From Naganishia liquefaciens (Eukaryota; Basidiomycota; Tremellomycetes; Filobasidiales; Filobasidiaceae): a DNA stretch of 64,000 nucleotides. The notes beneath the pieces are model-generated. The model did no database searches and was not told the DNA's origin. It saw nothing but the letters and a program-made list of their open reading frames with translations. Position numbers and translations under genes: made by a program. The stretch lies in the NCBI GenBank assembly GCA_013423385.1, contig BLZA01000010.1, positions 310,001 to 374,000 on the forward strand, in the 5' to 3' direction. Below are positions 44,437-56,945 of this stretch, one piece after another. Each line of letters begins with the position of its first letter. Positions within the stretch are counted from its first letter, which is position 1.

Positions 44437-46732
44437 CGTCGTTGACGCGTTCTTACGAGGTATAAGGCAGGTATGCTAGCCTTTTCAATGAGCGTGGTTT
44501 GGCTGGGCGTTGAACGAGCTGTCCGTGCGGTATCGTAATAGCAGAAGAATAAAGGGACATCACAAAGCTGTCCCTAGTGAGCGAGTGTTGTTTGTTTACA
44601 ATTTCAATCGAACGCGGATGCAAGTTGGATCACATTCGTTCACATTTCGCTCATTCAACAGCTTCGTCAACTGTGTGAGGCTCTAGTCTTCACGAAACCC
44701 CGTTGCAACGTCTTACATTGACTCTGCAACGCGCGTACTGTCTTTCTGTGAGCTAACGGTAAGCCGTCTGCTCCACACATATCTCCCGCCATAACAGATC
44801 GTCTGAGGAGAATCCGCGTGAGGAAGGTTCTCCGTGGGTCACCTCAGAAGCTGCGCGTGGGGTCGCCGTCTTTTGGAAACGAAGTCTAGGAAAGGGAGTT
44901 TAGAACGCAGTATGCTCTCACATCCCACAGATATCGTTTGGGAGTGAGGCTCTTATCGTTTGTACTGCTGTTGTCGCGGACAGATAAATGAGAGCGATCC
45001 CCACTATGGAGACTGCTCATCCGCTGGCAGAACGCTCGTATCAGTGCCTTGGTACTGATGTCACATGGCGTTGTGGAATGCCGTGAAGCGGCAACAAGGT
45101 CTGGGGTCCCTAGGCCACCACAGCATGTCAGAGGGGCTGCTAAATTATTTAATGCTGACTGGCCACATTAGTAAGGGGAACAGAATGTACTTCCAACCAC
45201 TTGTTCAGCTTGGCTATAGGAACTTGGAAAATCCGTTCGAACAGCGAGGTGAAACCGAGTCTTCTTATCTACCAAGCAGTCGGTGTCTCGCTTCCACAGT
45301 ATTCGACAACATGCCACTCGATAGAAGTGGCATCACTACTTGCCGTCTTTGCATACTAATACGCATGGTGAACCGACTCCGTTTTAATACTTCTGCGACA
45401 AATTGACAAAGTTCTCCTCGAATCAACGAACATGAATGGATTTCAGAGCGTTGTTCACGCAGATTCGTCGCACAAGGATTGACCGACACGAGTGACCGAT
45501 ACGCCTTTTGCGACCGGTGTGAAGCTAACATTCTGTCAAGGACACAAGATTATCTACCACAACGATTCGTGCGATAGTTCCACAACGCCGTTGCTGTTTC
45601 ACCTTATCATCTGCTGTGAGCTACTACCGGCTGCCGGATCGGCATCTCGCAGAGATCGCGGGCTAATTCGCTCGATCGATGCCTTTTGGATCGCTAAAGA
45701 AGCCAAAGCTCTCTCTGGAAAGCTCCGGAGAAAGAGCACGCGACCTGCTGCAGCTCCTTGGGCCGGCCGGCGGCCGATGGAAAAGCTCGAGGGAACTACG
45801 ATGACGGGGGCATCGTGGCGGAGAAATGTGGCTGGATATTCTGAGAACTGGGCAGCAGCAGCTTGATCCTCCAGCAGCTGGTCAGCGACAGGGCGCGGGC
45901 AAACGCGGGGCGATGAGTGAGCGGCGATGTACGATGCGAAACATGGACGGGAATTCCTTTCTGCCATATTCCAGGCCAGGGCTAGCCCAGGTCTTGAGCA
46001 TCGTCGATATCATCGCTTGATTCTGATCGTCATTATTGACTTTTGGCTATTGGCAAAGTCGCCGTTTAACAGTCCTTTAGCGGGGGTCGCTGTTAGTAAC
46101 CTGAGTTATCTTGGAGGCTACCAGCGTCGATCTGTCCAAATCGATCATACCGTTTCTTCAGCTGTCTCTGCTTTCGATCCCATTCTCTCTAGCTGTTCCC
46201 CCAATCCTCTCTCAACTGTCGGATGTCCATTTCACCAACACATAATTTTGGGCGTCAAAACGTCGGAGAAATCGCGTTTTAACACTAGAAACCTCACCGA
46301 TCTCAAGATCGCACAGATCTGACTCGTGAGTAATTTCGAGATCGAACGCATACAGACGAATGAAAGGCAAACGCAGCCGTCAGCCGCATTCCTCCAGGAA
46401 ATCTGCCAGTCTCGCATCGTTCATCCTCATCAGGGTGATCACCCCGCATCATCCGCAGATCTACCTTGAACAATCAATATCTGAGGCGATCTCTCAGCCA
46501 TTAGGCGACAATTTGCGACAAACCGGCATACAGCATCTTCGCCAAGGTTTCAGTCATCTTTCACGCACAGCCGATCCTGGAAACCTTGTTCATCACTTAG
46601 GCTTTGTCATTCGATAGGCAAAGATCGCCAGCTTTTGATGATTGACAGGTGAGGACCTCTGCTCCTCCCAATCTCATTGTCTTCTGAAACACCTATCTGC
46701 TCTCGCCTTTCATCGCAGCCACCTCTAGAAAC
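44437..46732. other. 2.3 kb divergent upstream region
   Basis: Shared 5' space of the Ser-rich protein gene (-) and the LON/RING gene (+). No frame shows a recognised domain. An ATG at 46360 opens an 85-codon frame that ends at 46617, before the LON/RING start; if the transcript begins upstream it would be an upstream ORF. The length is unusual for this compact region and suggests complex regulation or an unrecognised non-coding RNA. Confidence 0.4.
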
Positions 46733-49700
46733 ATGTCTATACCCACATCAGCAAGAAGACATCGCCCACCCGACATGGATCCTGACGACACGACCCGTAG
46801 GGTCAATTATCGCCCCACGGCTCTACCCCGATCTCATCACCGCAACACGTCGTCATATCGGTCGGCTGGTGCTCGATGGCTCTCGGAGGACGAGGGTGGC
46901 GACATGGCGAGGAAAGTGGATAGATTCAGCGATGATGATGGAAGAGGCAAGCACTTTGCTTCATCGGTGGGAAGGTCGACGAATGTCATGGGAGAAGATA
47001 CTCTTAGCCGGAACGTAAATCCCGGTCAAGACCAGCCATCGGCGCCGTCTGCGTCGCAAGACCACAGCAATAAATCGCCATCCAGGACAGAAACTGCGTC
47101 AGGATCATCTGTTACTGGCCGATCAAGAATGCCAAGTGCAGGCTTACTGGCAGCCAAAGCCCAATGGCGAGCCATGGAAAGTTCAGGGAGACGTCGACTG
47201 CGGCGAGCAAATAGTCAGGAAGAACCCCAGGAATCATCGACCGCACAGCAAGAGAACATCGAATCAGACGCTACGCCTACCATCAGCGGTCATCCGCTGG
47301 CGGCTGAGTCTGGTGTTCCTATGCCTTCGATTCAAGATATGGCGCCAATCAGGCGTTCGTTGGGTGGCGTTGCAACATTCACAGCGGCTACCCCTTCAGA
47401 TGCCAGGCCGTCTCCGGCCAGCCGACCTCCGTTGACTGTTGAGACCGAGACAGCATCAGGATCGGAACCCAGGGTTCAGGTCCCGGACTATGTGACCGGG
47501 AGGGGCGGCGACGGTATCACTGGAAATGATTTGCCTGCAGTCGAATCATACATAGATGTTCAGGAGAGGCAAGCCATGGCCGATTGCAAACGCAAGATAC
47601 TTCTAGAACTCAAATCTATTCTGACTTGGTACGCCATAGTCTATCGTTGACAGCTGTCGTGTGATCTCATTCTTTTCCCACAGCCCAATCTGCGTTTCGG
47701 ATAAATCGCGAGCAAGACGAGGTCATCCTTATCTGCAGCAACCCACCACGTTGAGGTGCGGTCACACTGTATGTTCATCTCACGTTGATCTGGCAAAATA
47801 TCCTTCGCCGAAACTGGATGGCGTTTCAACTACCGAGAGCCATGCAAAGTTGGCTTCGTGGAACGTGAAGAGATTGACAGCATGGGCAGCTGCATCGTGC
47901 CCGATTCCGTTCTGCAAGCAACATCATCAAATCGCAAACTCTACGCACGTCGCCACCGAGCCGCGCGTACCCGAACATGGCGATGCTGGCCCAAGCGACT
48001 TCCTGGCTCCTCCGTTTACACCGCCAAGGACCGGAGGCGTGGAATTGTTCCCGCCCGCCGTTGATCTGGCACAAGGTCACACCGCGCCAAGCGCGCAGGG
48101 CGAGTTGGTATCCACGGCGAATCGAGGCGCTCCTGTCGACTTTACGATTTCCAAGGTCTTGAGCATCGTCCTTGCCGATTTGGAACGAGAACGGTTGGGA
48201 TCCTTGCCGCCATCGAATGTGCGCGCGCATTCGCCAGTCTTCGAGCTGGAGGCCGATATCGAGGACACTCAAGACACCTCTGACGCAATTTCTGGAAATG
48301 AAACGGAGGCTTCCCGCTCGAGCGCTGCGTCAGCCTTTGCCCCAACAACCGATACGTCATTCTTACCATCTGGACATGCCGCCTCCCGCCCTCGCTATTC
48401 ACGCCTGCAAGGTAACCACAACATCGGGAAAGGGCTTTCGAAGCGTCGTCGAAGCACTGCTACCGATGCCGTCCAATCTCCTTCAGCCGCTTCGCCACCG
48501 TACAAGCGATCAACACTACCACTCAGCGCCCCGACGCCATCGTTTCGACAAGACTCCTACTCCTTTGAAAAGGAGCTGGCCCTTACACTGGAGTGTGACG
48601 TATGTGCGGCAATGTACTACGAGCCAATCACAACACCTTGCGGGCACACATTCTGCTCAAGATGTCTCGCTCGTTCCCTCGATCATTCAACGCGATGTCC
48701 AGTCTGCCGGCAAGATCTTCCTAGCTTTGCTTTCTATCAGGATCATCCGACCAATAAATTACTTTCTTCCGTCGTAACCACTGCGTTCCCGGTAGAGCTC
48801 GAAGAAAGACGCAAGGGAATTGAAGATGAGGAACGTGATGCCAGACTCGATACTCCGATCTTCGTCTGTGCTCTTGCTTTTCCCGGCATGCCTACGATCC
48901 TTCACGTCTTCGAGCCGCGTTACCGTCTAATGCTGCGGCGATGCGTAGAATCGGGTATCCCCCGATTTGGCATGGTAATGCCGGCGCGCGGCACGGGTAA
49001 TCCCAATGTTGCCGGTCTCATGGAGTATGGTACGATGCTCGACATCAAAAGCATCCAGATGTTGCCGGATGGCAGGAGTATGGTCGAGACTATGGGGGCG
49101 TATCGCTTCAGATTGCTTGAGAAGGGATCCCTGGACGGTTATACCGTTGGCAGGATCGAGAGAATAGACGATATTCCTCCGGAGGACGAGGCCTTACTCG
49201 AGAGGCTATCCTTGGAGAGAGCCAGAAGGACCCGAAGTCAGGCAAGGCAAGCCGCACCCATTGCATCGGCTACGTCTCTTCAGGGCACAGCTACGACTGA
49301 AAACGACCTCGCTCCTGTCGGGCAACGTCCCAGCCTTTCCCGGGCGCTCAGTACGGATCATCAACCCCTTGGGGCGGCTTCGATCGGGCTGCCAGATCTT
49401 CAGCCCGGTGAAGTTGAACCGTCGACGGAAGAGCTCATGGCCACATGCAAGGCTTTCATCGAGCAGCTGCGATCTGGCAGTGCGCCATGGTTGCTACAAC
49501 GACTGAACAATACATATGGACCGATGCCGGAGGATCCTTCTCTGTTTTCGTATTGGATGGCGTTGGTAAGCGACTCTTCCCGGTAATGTGGTCAGTCCGC
49601 TGACAGGTCTCACTAGGTCATGCCGATCGATGAATATGAGAAGGCTCGGCTTTTGCCTATCCGATCCGCCCGTTTGCGATTGCGACTGATTGCCCATTGG

Positions 49701-49946
49701 GTCGATCAACTTCGGTCATCTTGGTGGTACGTGACAAGACTTGACTTCGTGAAAGAGTCCTTCTCTGAACCTGCCATATCTGCGTATTCGACGTCTTGTC
49801 AATATTCTTATCTCAGGTTCTCAAGCGGGTGAGTCCAGTCGCAGAATCCCCCTTCCGTTCTTAGCATCACTGACGCAAACACTCTTCCATGCACTTCCTT
49901 TTGTCGGGTTTGCCTATCCCTTCCTGTCAGATGCGTCGTCAATTGA
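46733..49946 (+). CDS. LON-domain RING finger protein (LONRF/CrgA-like), probable E3 ligase
   Basis: Five exons (46733-47628, 47684-49565, 49617-49726, 49817-49828, 49931-49946) give 971 residues. A disordered Ser/Arg-rich N-terminus leads to a first RING-like finger formed across intron 1 (TCPICVSDK, LRCGHTVCSSH, SCPIPFCKQ, about 298-375). A second, canonical C3HC4 RING is at about 602-640 (LECDVCAAMYYEPITTPCGH, RCPVCRQDL). It is followed by a LON substrate-binding domain (IFVCALAFPGMPTILHVFEP, LMEYGTMLDIKSIQML, SWW). This layout matches animal LONRF and the fungal CrgA proteins, which repress light-induced carotenoid synthesis in Mucor; the role here is not known. Exon 4 is only 12 nt and the final exon 16 nt (GCVVN and stop). 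Without the last splice the protein would end WFSSG. Confidence 0.85.
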
Positions 49947-50446
49947 CTCAACAACCCGTTTGCCATATTGATTCTGCTCGCAATCCTGATCGGCGTTTTC
50001 GATATCGTCGCGGCATATTGGACGGGGGCTACGTAGACGGATCTCGCACTTGAGGGCCTCTGCAGGATTAGGGGATGGATCGAGGATGATTGACCGGGAG
50101 GATCTTTTGTAACACATGATGATAGGAAGGATCTCGGAACCGGAATAGACTGGGAGGTCTTGAGCAACACACTGTATCCACCTATAATGAGTACCCGTGA
50201 TGTAATGACTACCTATTTCGTGTTGGCTACTGAGTCGTCAGGGTTAGCATTTGTTGACGGTCACGCAATAGTAATCCAGCTCATACTTGCAGCCTTTTGT
50301 TGCACGACAGAACGGAATATCTCATGAGACAATTGATGTTGGCAGACATACAACTTGGAATATGAAGTGATTTAGAGTAGGGTGGTCGTTGTCGGAAGTG
50401 GCGGCGTCGAGTCGGAAGTGGCTGTACCGGCAGCCAAACTCGTGAC
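49947..50446. other. Convergent 3' flanks of LON/RING and ATX1 genes
   Basis: No separate gene. The first 90 bp continue the LON/RING frame after its stop as an in-frame hydrophobic stretch of 29 sense codons up to a TAG at 50034-50036 (see findings). The rest is 3' untranslated or spacer. Confidence 0.45.
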
Positions 50447-50991
50447 TTAGGCTTTCTCTTCTTTGGTACCCAGGATCTATGCCGGGGCCAGAAGCTCAGT
50501 CCGCATTCTGCCCGACTGATATGGTCAACATACCTCCTTCCCGGTCTTGGCAATCTTCGCCTTTACGTCGTCAAATGGCGGAAGCGATGCAGCCGGACCC
50601 CAGACGAACACTGTCTGATCCTGCAAGGATACAGAGTACTCGTTGGCTGGTGGGCAAGATCGTAAGGGCATATGTTAGCTGAAACTTCCGAACCGAATGG
50701 GGCAGAGAGGACTTACGAGACGTGATGTTCTTCTTGAGAACCCTGTCAATTGCTCCGGAGCATCCGCTGCAAGTCATCTTGACGTCAAACTTGTAATACG
50801 GCTTGGGCGGTAGTTGGCTTTCAGTTTTGCCGGGTACTTGAGTCGTGGTCTCCGTGCCCGACGGAGTGGAAGTCGGAGACGTGGTGTTGAGGGCGCCCTT
50901 TTGTAAGGTTATTGTGAGTACAGCTAAGGGCAAGCAAGGTGAAGCTTGGACTGTGTGAACTTACGCTCGCGCCGATGAGTGAGGATGCCAT
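50447..50991 (-). CDS. ATX1: ATX1-type copper chaperone
   Basis: Four exons (50991-50965, 50897-50717, 50646-50534, 50476-50447) give 116 residues. The HMA fold begins at about residue 44: YKFDVKMTCSGCSGAIDRVL, with the copper-binding MTCSGC at 50-55, then NEYSVSLQDQTVFVWGP and DDVKAKIAKTGKEI with the lysine-rich loop of the family. Atx1 passes Cu(I) from the plasma membrane transporter to the Ccc2 ATPase of the Golgi, feeding multicopper oxidases such as laccase and Fet3. It differs from yeast Atx1 (about 73 residues) by a 43-residue Ser/Thr/Pro-rich N-terminal extension, mostly in exon 2. Exon 1 has just nine codons. Head to head with SKI3, 406 bp apart. Confidence 0.88.
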
Positions 50992-51397
50992 TCCGAAGAG
51001 TTATTGATGCAATGAGACTTTGCAGTAAAAACGGTAATGCGAAAGAGAGTTGATGGCGACCGGTCGCTTGCTTGGTGGACACGGTTGCTGAACGGAGAAG
51101 GAGGAGTGAGACGTGCACACCGCAGCGATGCTTGATCATCCTTCCCCCATCCCGTCTGTTTTATTCGCTTTTGTCTGAATGTTTGGGACTTTTGGCCACA
51201 TATTGCTCTGAATCATTCCCTAATTTCCGCCCCCTTGCAATGACGAAACATCGATGGATGATCGAACTCACTGTCTCACTCATGGCTTTTCGGGATTCCT
51301 AGTGATAGACCTGTATAGACTCTGTATTCTCGGCTCTTTCAGCAGAGCCTGTCGCTTCACTGAGCACATTGGCATCTCAGGAATCGCCTTCCTTAGC
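50992..51397. other. Divergent ATX1/SKI3 promoter
   Basis: Shared upstream region of the copper chaperone (-) and SKI3 (+). No TATA box or clear copper- or iron-responsive element was recognised. Confidence 0.4.
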
Positions 51398-54300
51398 ATG
51401 TCTGCCGCAAGAACCAAGCTCAAGCAAATTCAAAAACTCCTCAAGGAAGAAGACTATGAAGCGGTCGTGTCCACTACCAAAGAGCTGCTAAAGGAGGAGA
51501 AGGGACAAGGGCAGAATGTCTACAATGCTCTCGTCTTTGCCGGAGTAGCGTTGAACAAACTCGGTAGGAATGATGAGGCGGAAAAGGTATGTCAAGTTGT
51601 GTTGAGGTTAAATCAGATTGACCAAAAGTTGACCCTAGGTGTACTTGCAAGCTACCAAGCTTTTTCCGGAACTACCACTCGCATTCCAAGGTGTCAACAA
51701 GCTTTATGCGGAGACAGAGCAGTGGGAAAAGCTTGCACAGCTATTGCAGTCGCAAATCATTCGCTCGGTCAACAAGTACGTTTTATACGACCATGGGAGC
51801 CGAAATGCCGATGCTGATGCCTTCTCAATATTCAGCGACGATGCTGATGCTTGTGCGGGACAATTGCAGAAGCTACTGCAGGTACAGCAAGAGCATGGTT
51901 CTGAGAAAGAAGTACGTCTTCGTCCAGAGTACCAAGCCGACGTGGACATTGACTTCTGGTTATGAAAGGTTACACGAATAACCAATCTACTTCTACCGTC
52001 ATCTCCAATATACAACCTCCTATCTCGCCTACCACGCCTCGGCGATACATCATCGACAAGCGAAAAAGGGAATGGCGACGTACATGCGGTACCAGCTTAC
52101 ACTCCATGGGTTGTTCCCGACTTTCCGCCACCGCCATCCATACACGAGTTGCCTCTGGCTTCTGCGCCGCCAGCCACATCGTTTCAATTCGCCACGGCGC
52201 CACCATATCCGATGCCGTTTCCTCCCATAAATCAGGTCATACATCATCCCGATACGGGCATGGCTCTGTTGTTGACCAACACGTCGAAGCAAGAAATCGA
52301 GGAGCGGCAGCGAGAGGAAAAGGATGTTCAAGCTCGCAGGAAGAGGCTAGGAGCTGGATCGGAGAAGGAAGTCCGGAGAGCTGTCGGACGAGACGTTCTG
52401 GCTGCTTCTCGAGTAAGCATGAGACTTGCTGCCTTGCCGAACGAATCACTGATGTGATGTTACTTTTTTTTCCGCAGCTGCCGGATTACTATGAGGAAAT
52501 ATTGAGACACCCGGCCGCCTCCGACGAGGTTCGAAGAGCCGCGGAAAGCAAGATCCTCCGGCATTACTATCGATTCATGAACTGTCTGTCACGGTGCGTA
52601 TTTCGGCAGGGAAGAAAAAGTGACTCCCCACTCAACGAAATTTGCCCCTGCATGTTACAGAAACGCCGACCCGGAAGTTTCGAGTAAAAGCAAAAGCATA
52701 AAAGTTGACGAAGAGAAAGCGTTTCCAGAGAATTTGTTTGACGCCCGCGAAGTGAAACCAGTCACAATGACGAAAGAGGACGCTAGGTCCAAAGTTGAGG
52801 AGTTGATCAAGGGGATGGTTCTTCTGAAAGTGGAGGACGAGGGCGCGTGGACGACTTATCTCGAATGGACCGATGTCGGCTCCTTGGGTAAGTTCCAAAC
52901 ATTTCGAAGAACCTCGAATTGATCCCGCCCTCAGATGGTTACGACCTGGATTTCCTCCACAACTTTATTCTCTTGTTCCCATTGTCGCCCGTGGCGTCTT
53001 TGATCTCGGGCTTCCTCAAGTACTTTGGCTTTCCCGGCCCGAACGCCGAAGAGGAGGAAAAGGCACGGAGGGCAAAGCGTCGAGCGGAGACCAAAGCTCG
53101 AGAAGCCTCCTCAAAAAAGGATCCAAAAGGAACGGCTCAGCGAGACGTGGAGGACGATGCGGAGGATCTCGCTCGTCGTCAGAGCGATCGCGACAAGGAT
53201 CCATTTGCCTTGCTATTGGTAAGTTCTCCGGCACTTCTGCGCTATGATTGCCAATCGTATTGTCTTTTCAGAGCGGCTTCGAAGGATGTCCCAAATTGGC
53301 TTTCGCCCATCGAGTTACTGCCGAGGCTCACCTCCGGGAGGTTGACTATGCAAGTGCCATAAGCGTTGCAGAAAGAGGTATCAGCCTCACAAGGAGTATC
53401 GAGGTCGAAACCGGGAAGAAAATGCCGTTGTGAGTGGACTCGCGCCTCATGTTATAACGCTGTCTCACCTTCCTTTTACCTTGTTCCTCCTTCATTATAG
53501 GGCTAGGGCTGCGCTTGACGTGACTTTGGGGTCAGCTTTAGTTCATTTCTTTGCACCTAAGCACCATTCTCGTGCGATGCAGCTTCTCGATGGAGTGCTC
53601 AAACAAAATCCCAAGGCAACTGCATGCCTGATGGGCAAGGGATACATATTTCTTGGCGAAGGTCGTTTCACCGAAGCACGCGAGCAATTTGAATTTGCCC
53701 TTCAGACTGAAAACAGCAATCATATCGCTGTCGACCAAGCTATGTCAAATTTGGAACTCGAGGCCAAAGAATGTGTCGGGTGGAGTATGGTAAAAGAGGG
53801 TCGGCTAGAAGATGGCAGGAATAAGCTTCTGGAAGTAGTTGATGTGTTAGACCAGGACGAGTCCCGGATCCAAGACTCCGCGCGAGTCTGGACACGAATA
53901 GGTCTGGCCGAATGGGACATGCAGGGTTAGTTCACGATTTTCGTCGACTACTGTTCGCTCTGACCTGACAGCTATCTTCTGAAAAGGCGATCATCGATCG
54001 GAAGCACACGAACACTGGCTCACCGCTCTCAAGCGCTTCTCAAGCTATGCACCCGCTTTCACTGCCATCGGTATCTGGTATCTAGAGTGTGCTACTCCGC
54101 CCGATGAGGAGAGAGCATCGAAATGCTTCCAGAAGGCCTTTGAGCTCGATGCAACTGAAGCTGAAGCTGCTCGAAGACTAGCCACTGGTTATGCCATGGA
54201 AGGCGAGTGGGCCCTAGTCAACCTCATCGCGAAGCGAGTGATGGAGGGGGAAGGTGGATTAGAGGGAGGTCTGGTCACAGGGGAGAAGAGTCAAAACAAT

Positions 54301-56945
54301 ACCAAATTCTTGCCGACAAATGCCTGGGCCTGGAAAGCCCTTGGAGCGTACGAGATGGTAAGAAGCGAGAGTCGTGGGGCACGCTTCGTAATCAGGGCTG
54401 ATATGGCTGTTCGAATAGGTTAACAAGAAGTACACACAGGCCGCTCAGGCGTTCCAGGTCGCATTACGTGCTGAAGGCGAGGATGCAGCGCTTTGGACAC
54501 GTCTCGGCGAAGCGTACAGCAAATCCGGCAAACAGGTTGCTGCCCTAAAAGCTCTCCGAAAGGCTCTTGATATCGATCCAGAAAGCTGGATTTGCTACTA
54601 CCATATTGCGAGCGTTCAGCATGATTTAGGTCTTGAGCAGCAAGCAATAGACTCTCTCCAAAAGGTGCTTGAACTGACTCCAGATCAACCGGGAGTCATG
54701 ATCATGCTTGCCACCGTACAATTCTCCCTCGGCAAACAGCAAAGCCACGCTGGATTCCGCGCACGCGCGCGAATTAATCTGACATCGGCTTTGCGGACTT
54801 TGCAACCCATCGTCCAGACGAAACTTCACCGACCGGCGACGTGGAAAACCGTAGGAGAGATTTGTCTGCAGCTCTGGGAAACCTGTCAATCTGCAGATGA
54901 TGCCGCCGAAATTCGGGAGGCGTTGTCGCCAATCCTTTCTTGGCTTCAGGAAAATGACACCAATCGTGCATCAAGCGTCAAGAATGTGGTCTTCCTGCCG
55001 GATCTCTTGAATACCGCAAACTTCAAGGCTACCGACATCTTAAAGGCCGGCATTTGTGCATACTCGTATCGAGCCGACTTGTTGAAGTACGATACCAAGA
55101 TTCCGGAAATTGTGCTGTATGACCTGGCATGTGCATTGCATCATTTGGCTATTCAATTCACGATTGGTGAAGACTCGATGCGGAAAGCCGCCATCATTGC
55201 TGCAACGCTGAATATCAAGAAGGCGCTCGATATCGATCCCACCAGTCCAACGCTCTGGAATGCTTTCGGTAGCATTGCAGTGAATGAAAGCCCCCAGCTG
55301 GCTCAACACGCGTATATTGTGGCGTTAGAGCTTGAGCCAAAGGCGAGTCTCACTCTGTTCAGGTTCTGACTGTACTAACCCTGTCTCAACTTCGTCGCGC
55401 AGAACGCTGTGACCTGGTGTAATCTTGGTTTCTTGTGGTATGTCGCGAATGACATCGAACTCGCACAGCAAGCATTCGAAAAAGCGAAAATTATCGAACC
55501 TGAATCCGCCCTATCGTGGTTGGGACAAGGCATGATAGCGCACATGGAGAATAAGGATTCAGAGGCTCAAGCGAGCTTTGCGCAAGCCGTCATGCTTTCT
55601 GGCGGAAGTTTGGTAAGCTTCCCTCACGCTCTCAATTCGATCCTTACAGGTGTTGACCCCGTCTTCTCGTAGCTTCTTGCTGCGCTGGGCAACTCAAAGC
55701 TGCTGTTTGAGCCCCTTCTGGCCAATGCGCTATCGAACATCCAACCAGACTTCAATGCCTTGCATCAAGCATCCTTCGCTCTCGATCGATATTGCACAGC
55801 TTATCCACAAGATTCTTCAGCTATACTGCTACATGGTCTGATTCTTGAAAGACTGAGACAATTCGATATCGCAATGGATCGGCTCTCTACCGCCGTCGGT
55901 TTGCTGGAAGCAGAGTATGAGGCCACAGAATCCGAGGAACTGGAGCAGAGATATGCTGTGACACTAATCAATCTTGGGAGAATCAACCTTGCTCAGGAAC
56001 GGTACGATCTTGCCATCGAGACACTACAAAATTGCTTCGATCTTGTCTCCGGACGAGATGACAATGGAGGAATATTGATGCGTGTCCAAGCCAAGACTGG
56101 TCTGGCCCTAGGACAGGCATCCCTGGGAGCTGTGCAAGCATCTCTGGAAGCTTTCCAGGAAGCCCTGTTACAGGTGGACTTGCTCAAACTACGGGAAACG
56201 GCCAAGGATGACCTCAAAGAAAGAGTTTCCGTTTCACTGGCCAAAACGCTCTGGTCGATCGGAGGCGATGAAGCCTTCGAAGAGGCTAAAACCCGACTGC
56301 TGGAGAGGTGAGTGTCATTGATTGTTTTAGCAATTGTAGCTGAATGATATCGTCTCTTCCAGCTTCTCTGCAGAATTGCATTCCGCATCGGCAATGGTGA
56401 CACTGAGTTCCATCGCTCTGCTAACAGACGATGAACCTCTTGTGGAAGCCGTGGTCGCTGAAGGTGACGAACTCGATGACGCTCGCATTGCGGACAAGGA
56501 TCCTCAAACCCTTATACGTCGATTCAAGGCTTTGTGGGAGCTGCATCGGGTAAGTATTTTTCCTTGACACGGTGTGAAGTATATCTCAAAGTATTGCAAA
56601 AATCCTTAGGGGGATCTGTCTGCTTCTCGGCGAGCAGCTTCGAAAGCGGTCCATGCTGAACCTGCATCAATTCGAAATGGTAACGAACTTGGACGACTCC
56701 TGGTCTCCTATAGGATGCCGGAGCTCGCTGCTGCGGTTCTTCGCAGCTCGGTAGCGGACATGTCCGCAGATCTGCCCGAGAATCTGCGAATCCGGGGCCT
56801 GGCAGCTGCATCGGCAACGCACGCCGTGGACGCCGAGTCTACGCAAACTGGAACAAAGCCATCTTTCTCCGACTTGCAGAAGGCTATCATGCTGCAGCCA
56901 TGGAACTTGACGTCCTGGGAATCTCTTGCACTTGTTCGCATGTAA
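51398..56945 (+). CDS. SKI3: Superkiller complex subunit SKI3 (TPR protein)
   Basis: A many-exon gene of roughly 1,400 residues. It opens with KLKQIQKLLKEEDYEAVVST, a Ski3-type TPR, and continues with a long series of TPR motifs, among them GKGYIFLGEGRFTEAREQFE, RAEGEDAALWTRLGEAYSKS, KQVAALKALRKALDIDPESW, TWCNLGFLWYVANDIELAQQ and LINLGRINLAQERYDLAIET. The linker typical of Ski3 is present between TPR groups: LLLPSSPIYNLLSRLPRLGD then MALLLTNTSKQEIEERQREE. Introns near 51783-51835 and 51913-51969 join in phase and are needed to reach that linker. The last exon ends with LQPWNLTSWESLALVRM. Ski3 is the scaffold that holds Ski2 helicase and Ski8 and couples the cytoplasmic exosome to ribosome-bound mRNA. 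Some exon borders are not resolved. Confidence 0.9.

Noticed and set aside
45065-45970. Several frames of 90-130 codons upstream of the LON/RING gene
   Set aside because: Composition is unlike protein, frames overlap in both directions and none has a domain or good splice signals.
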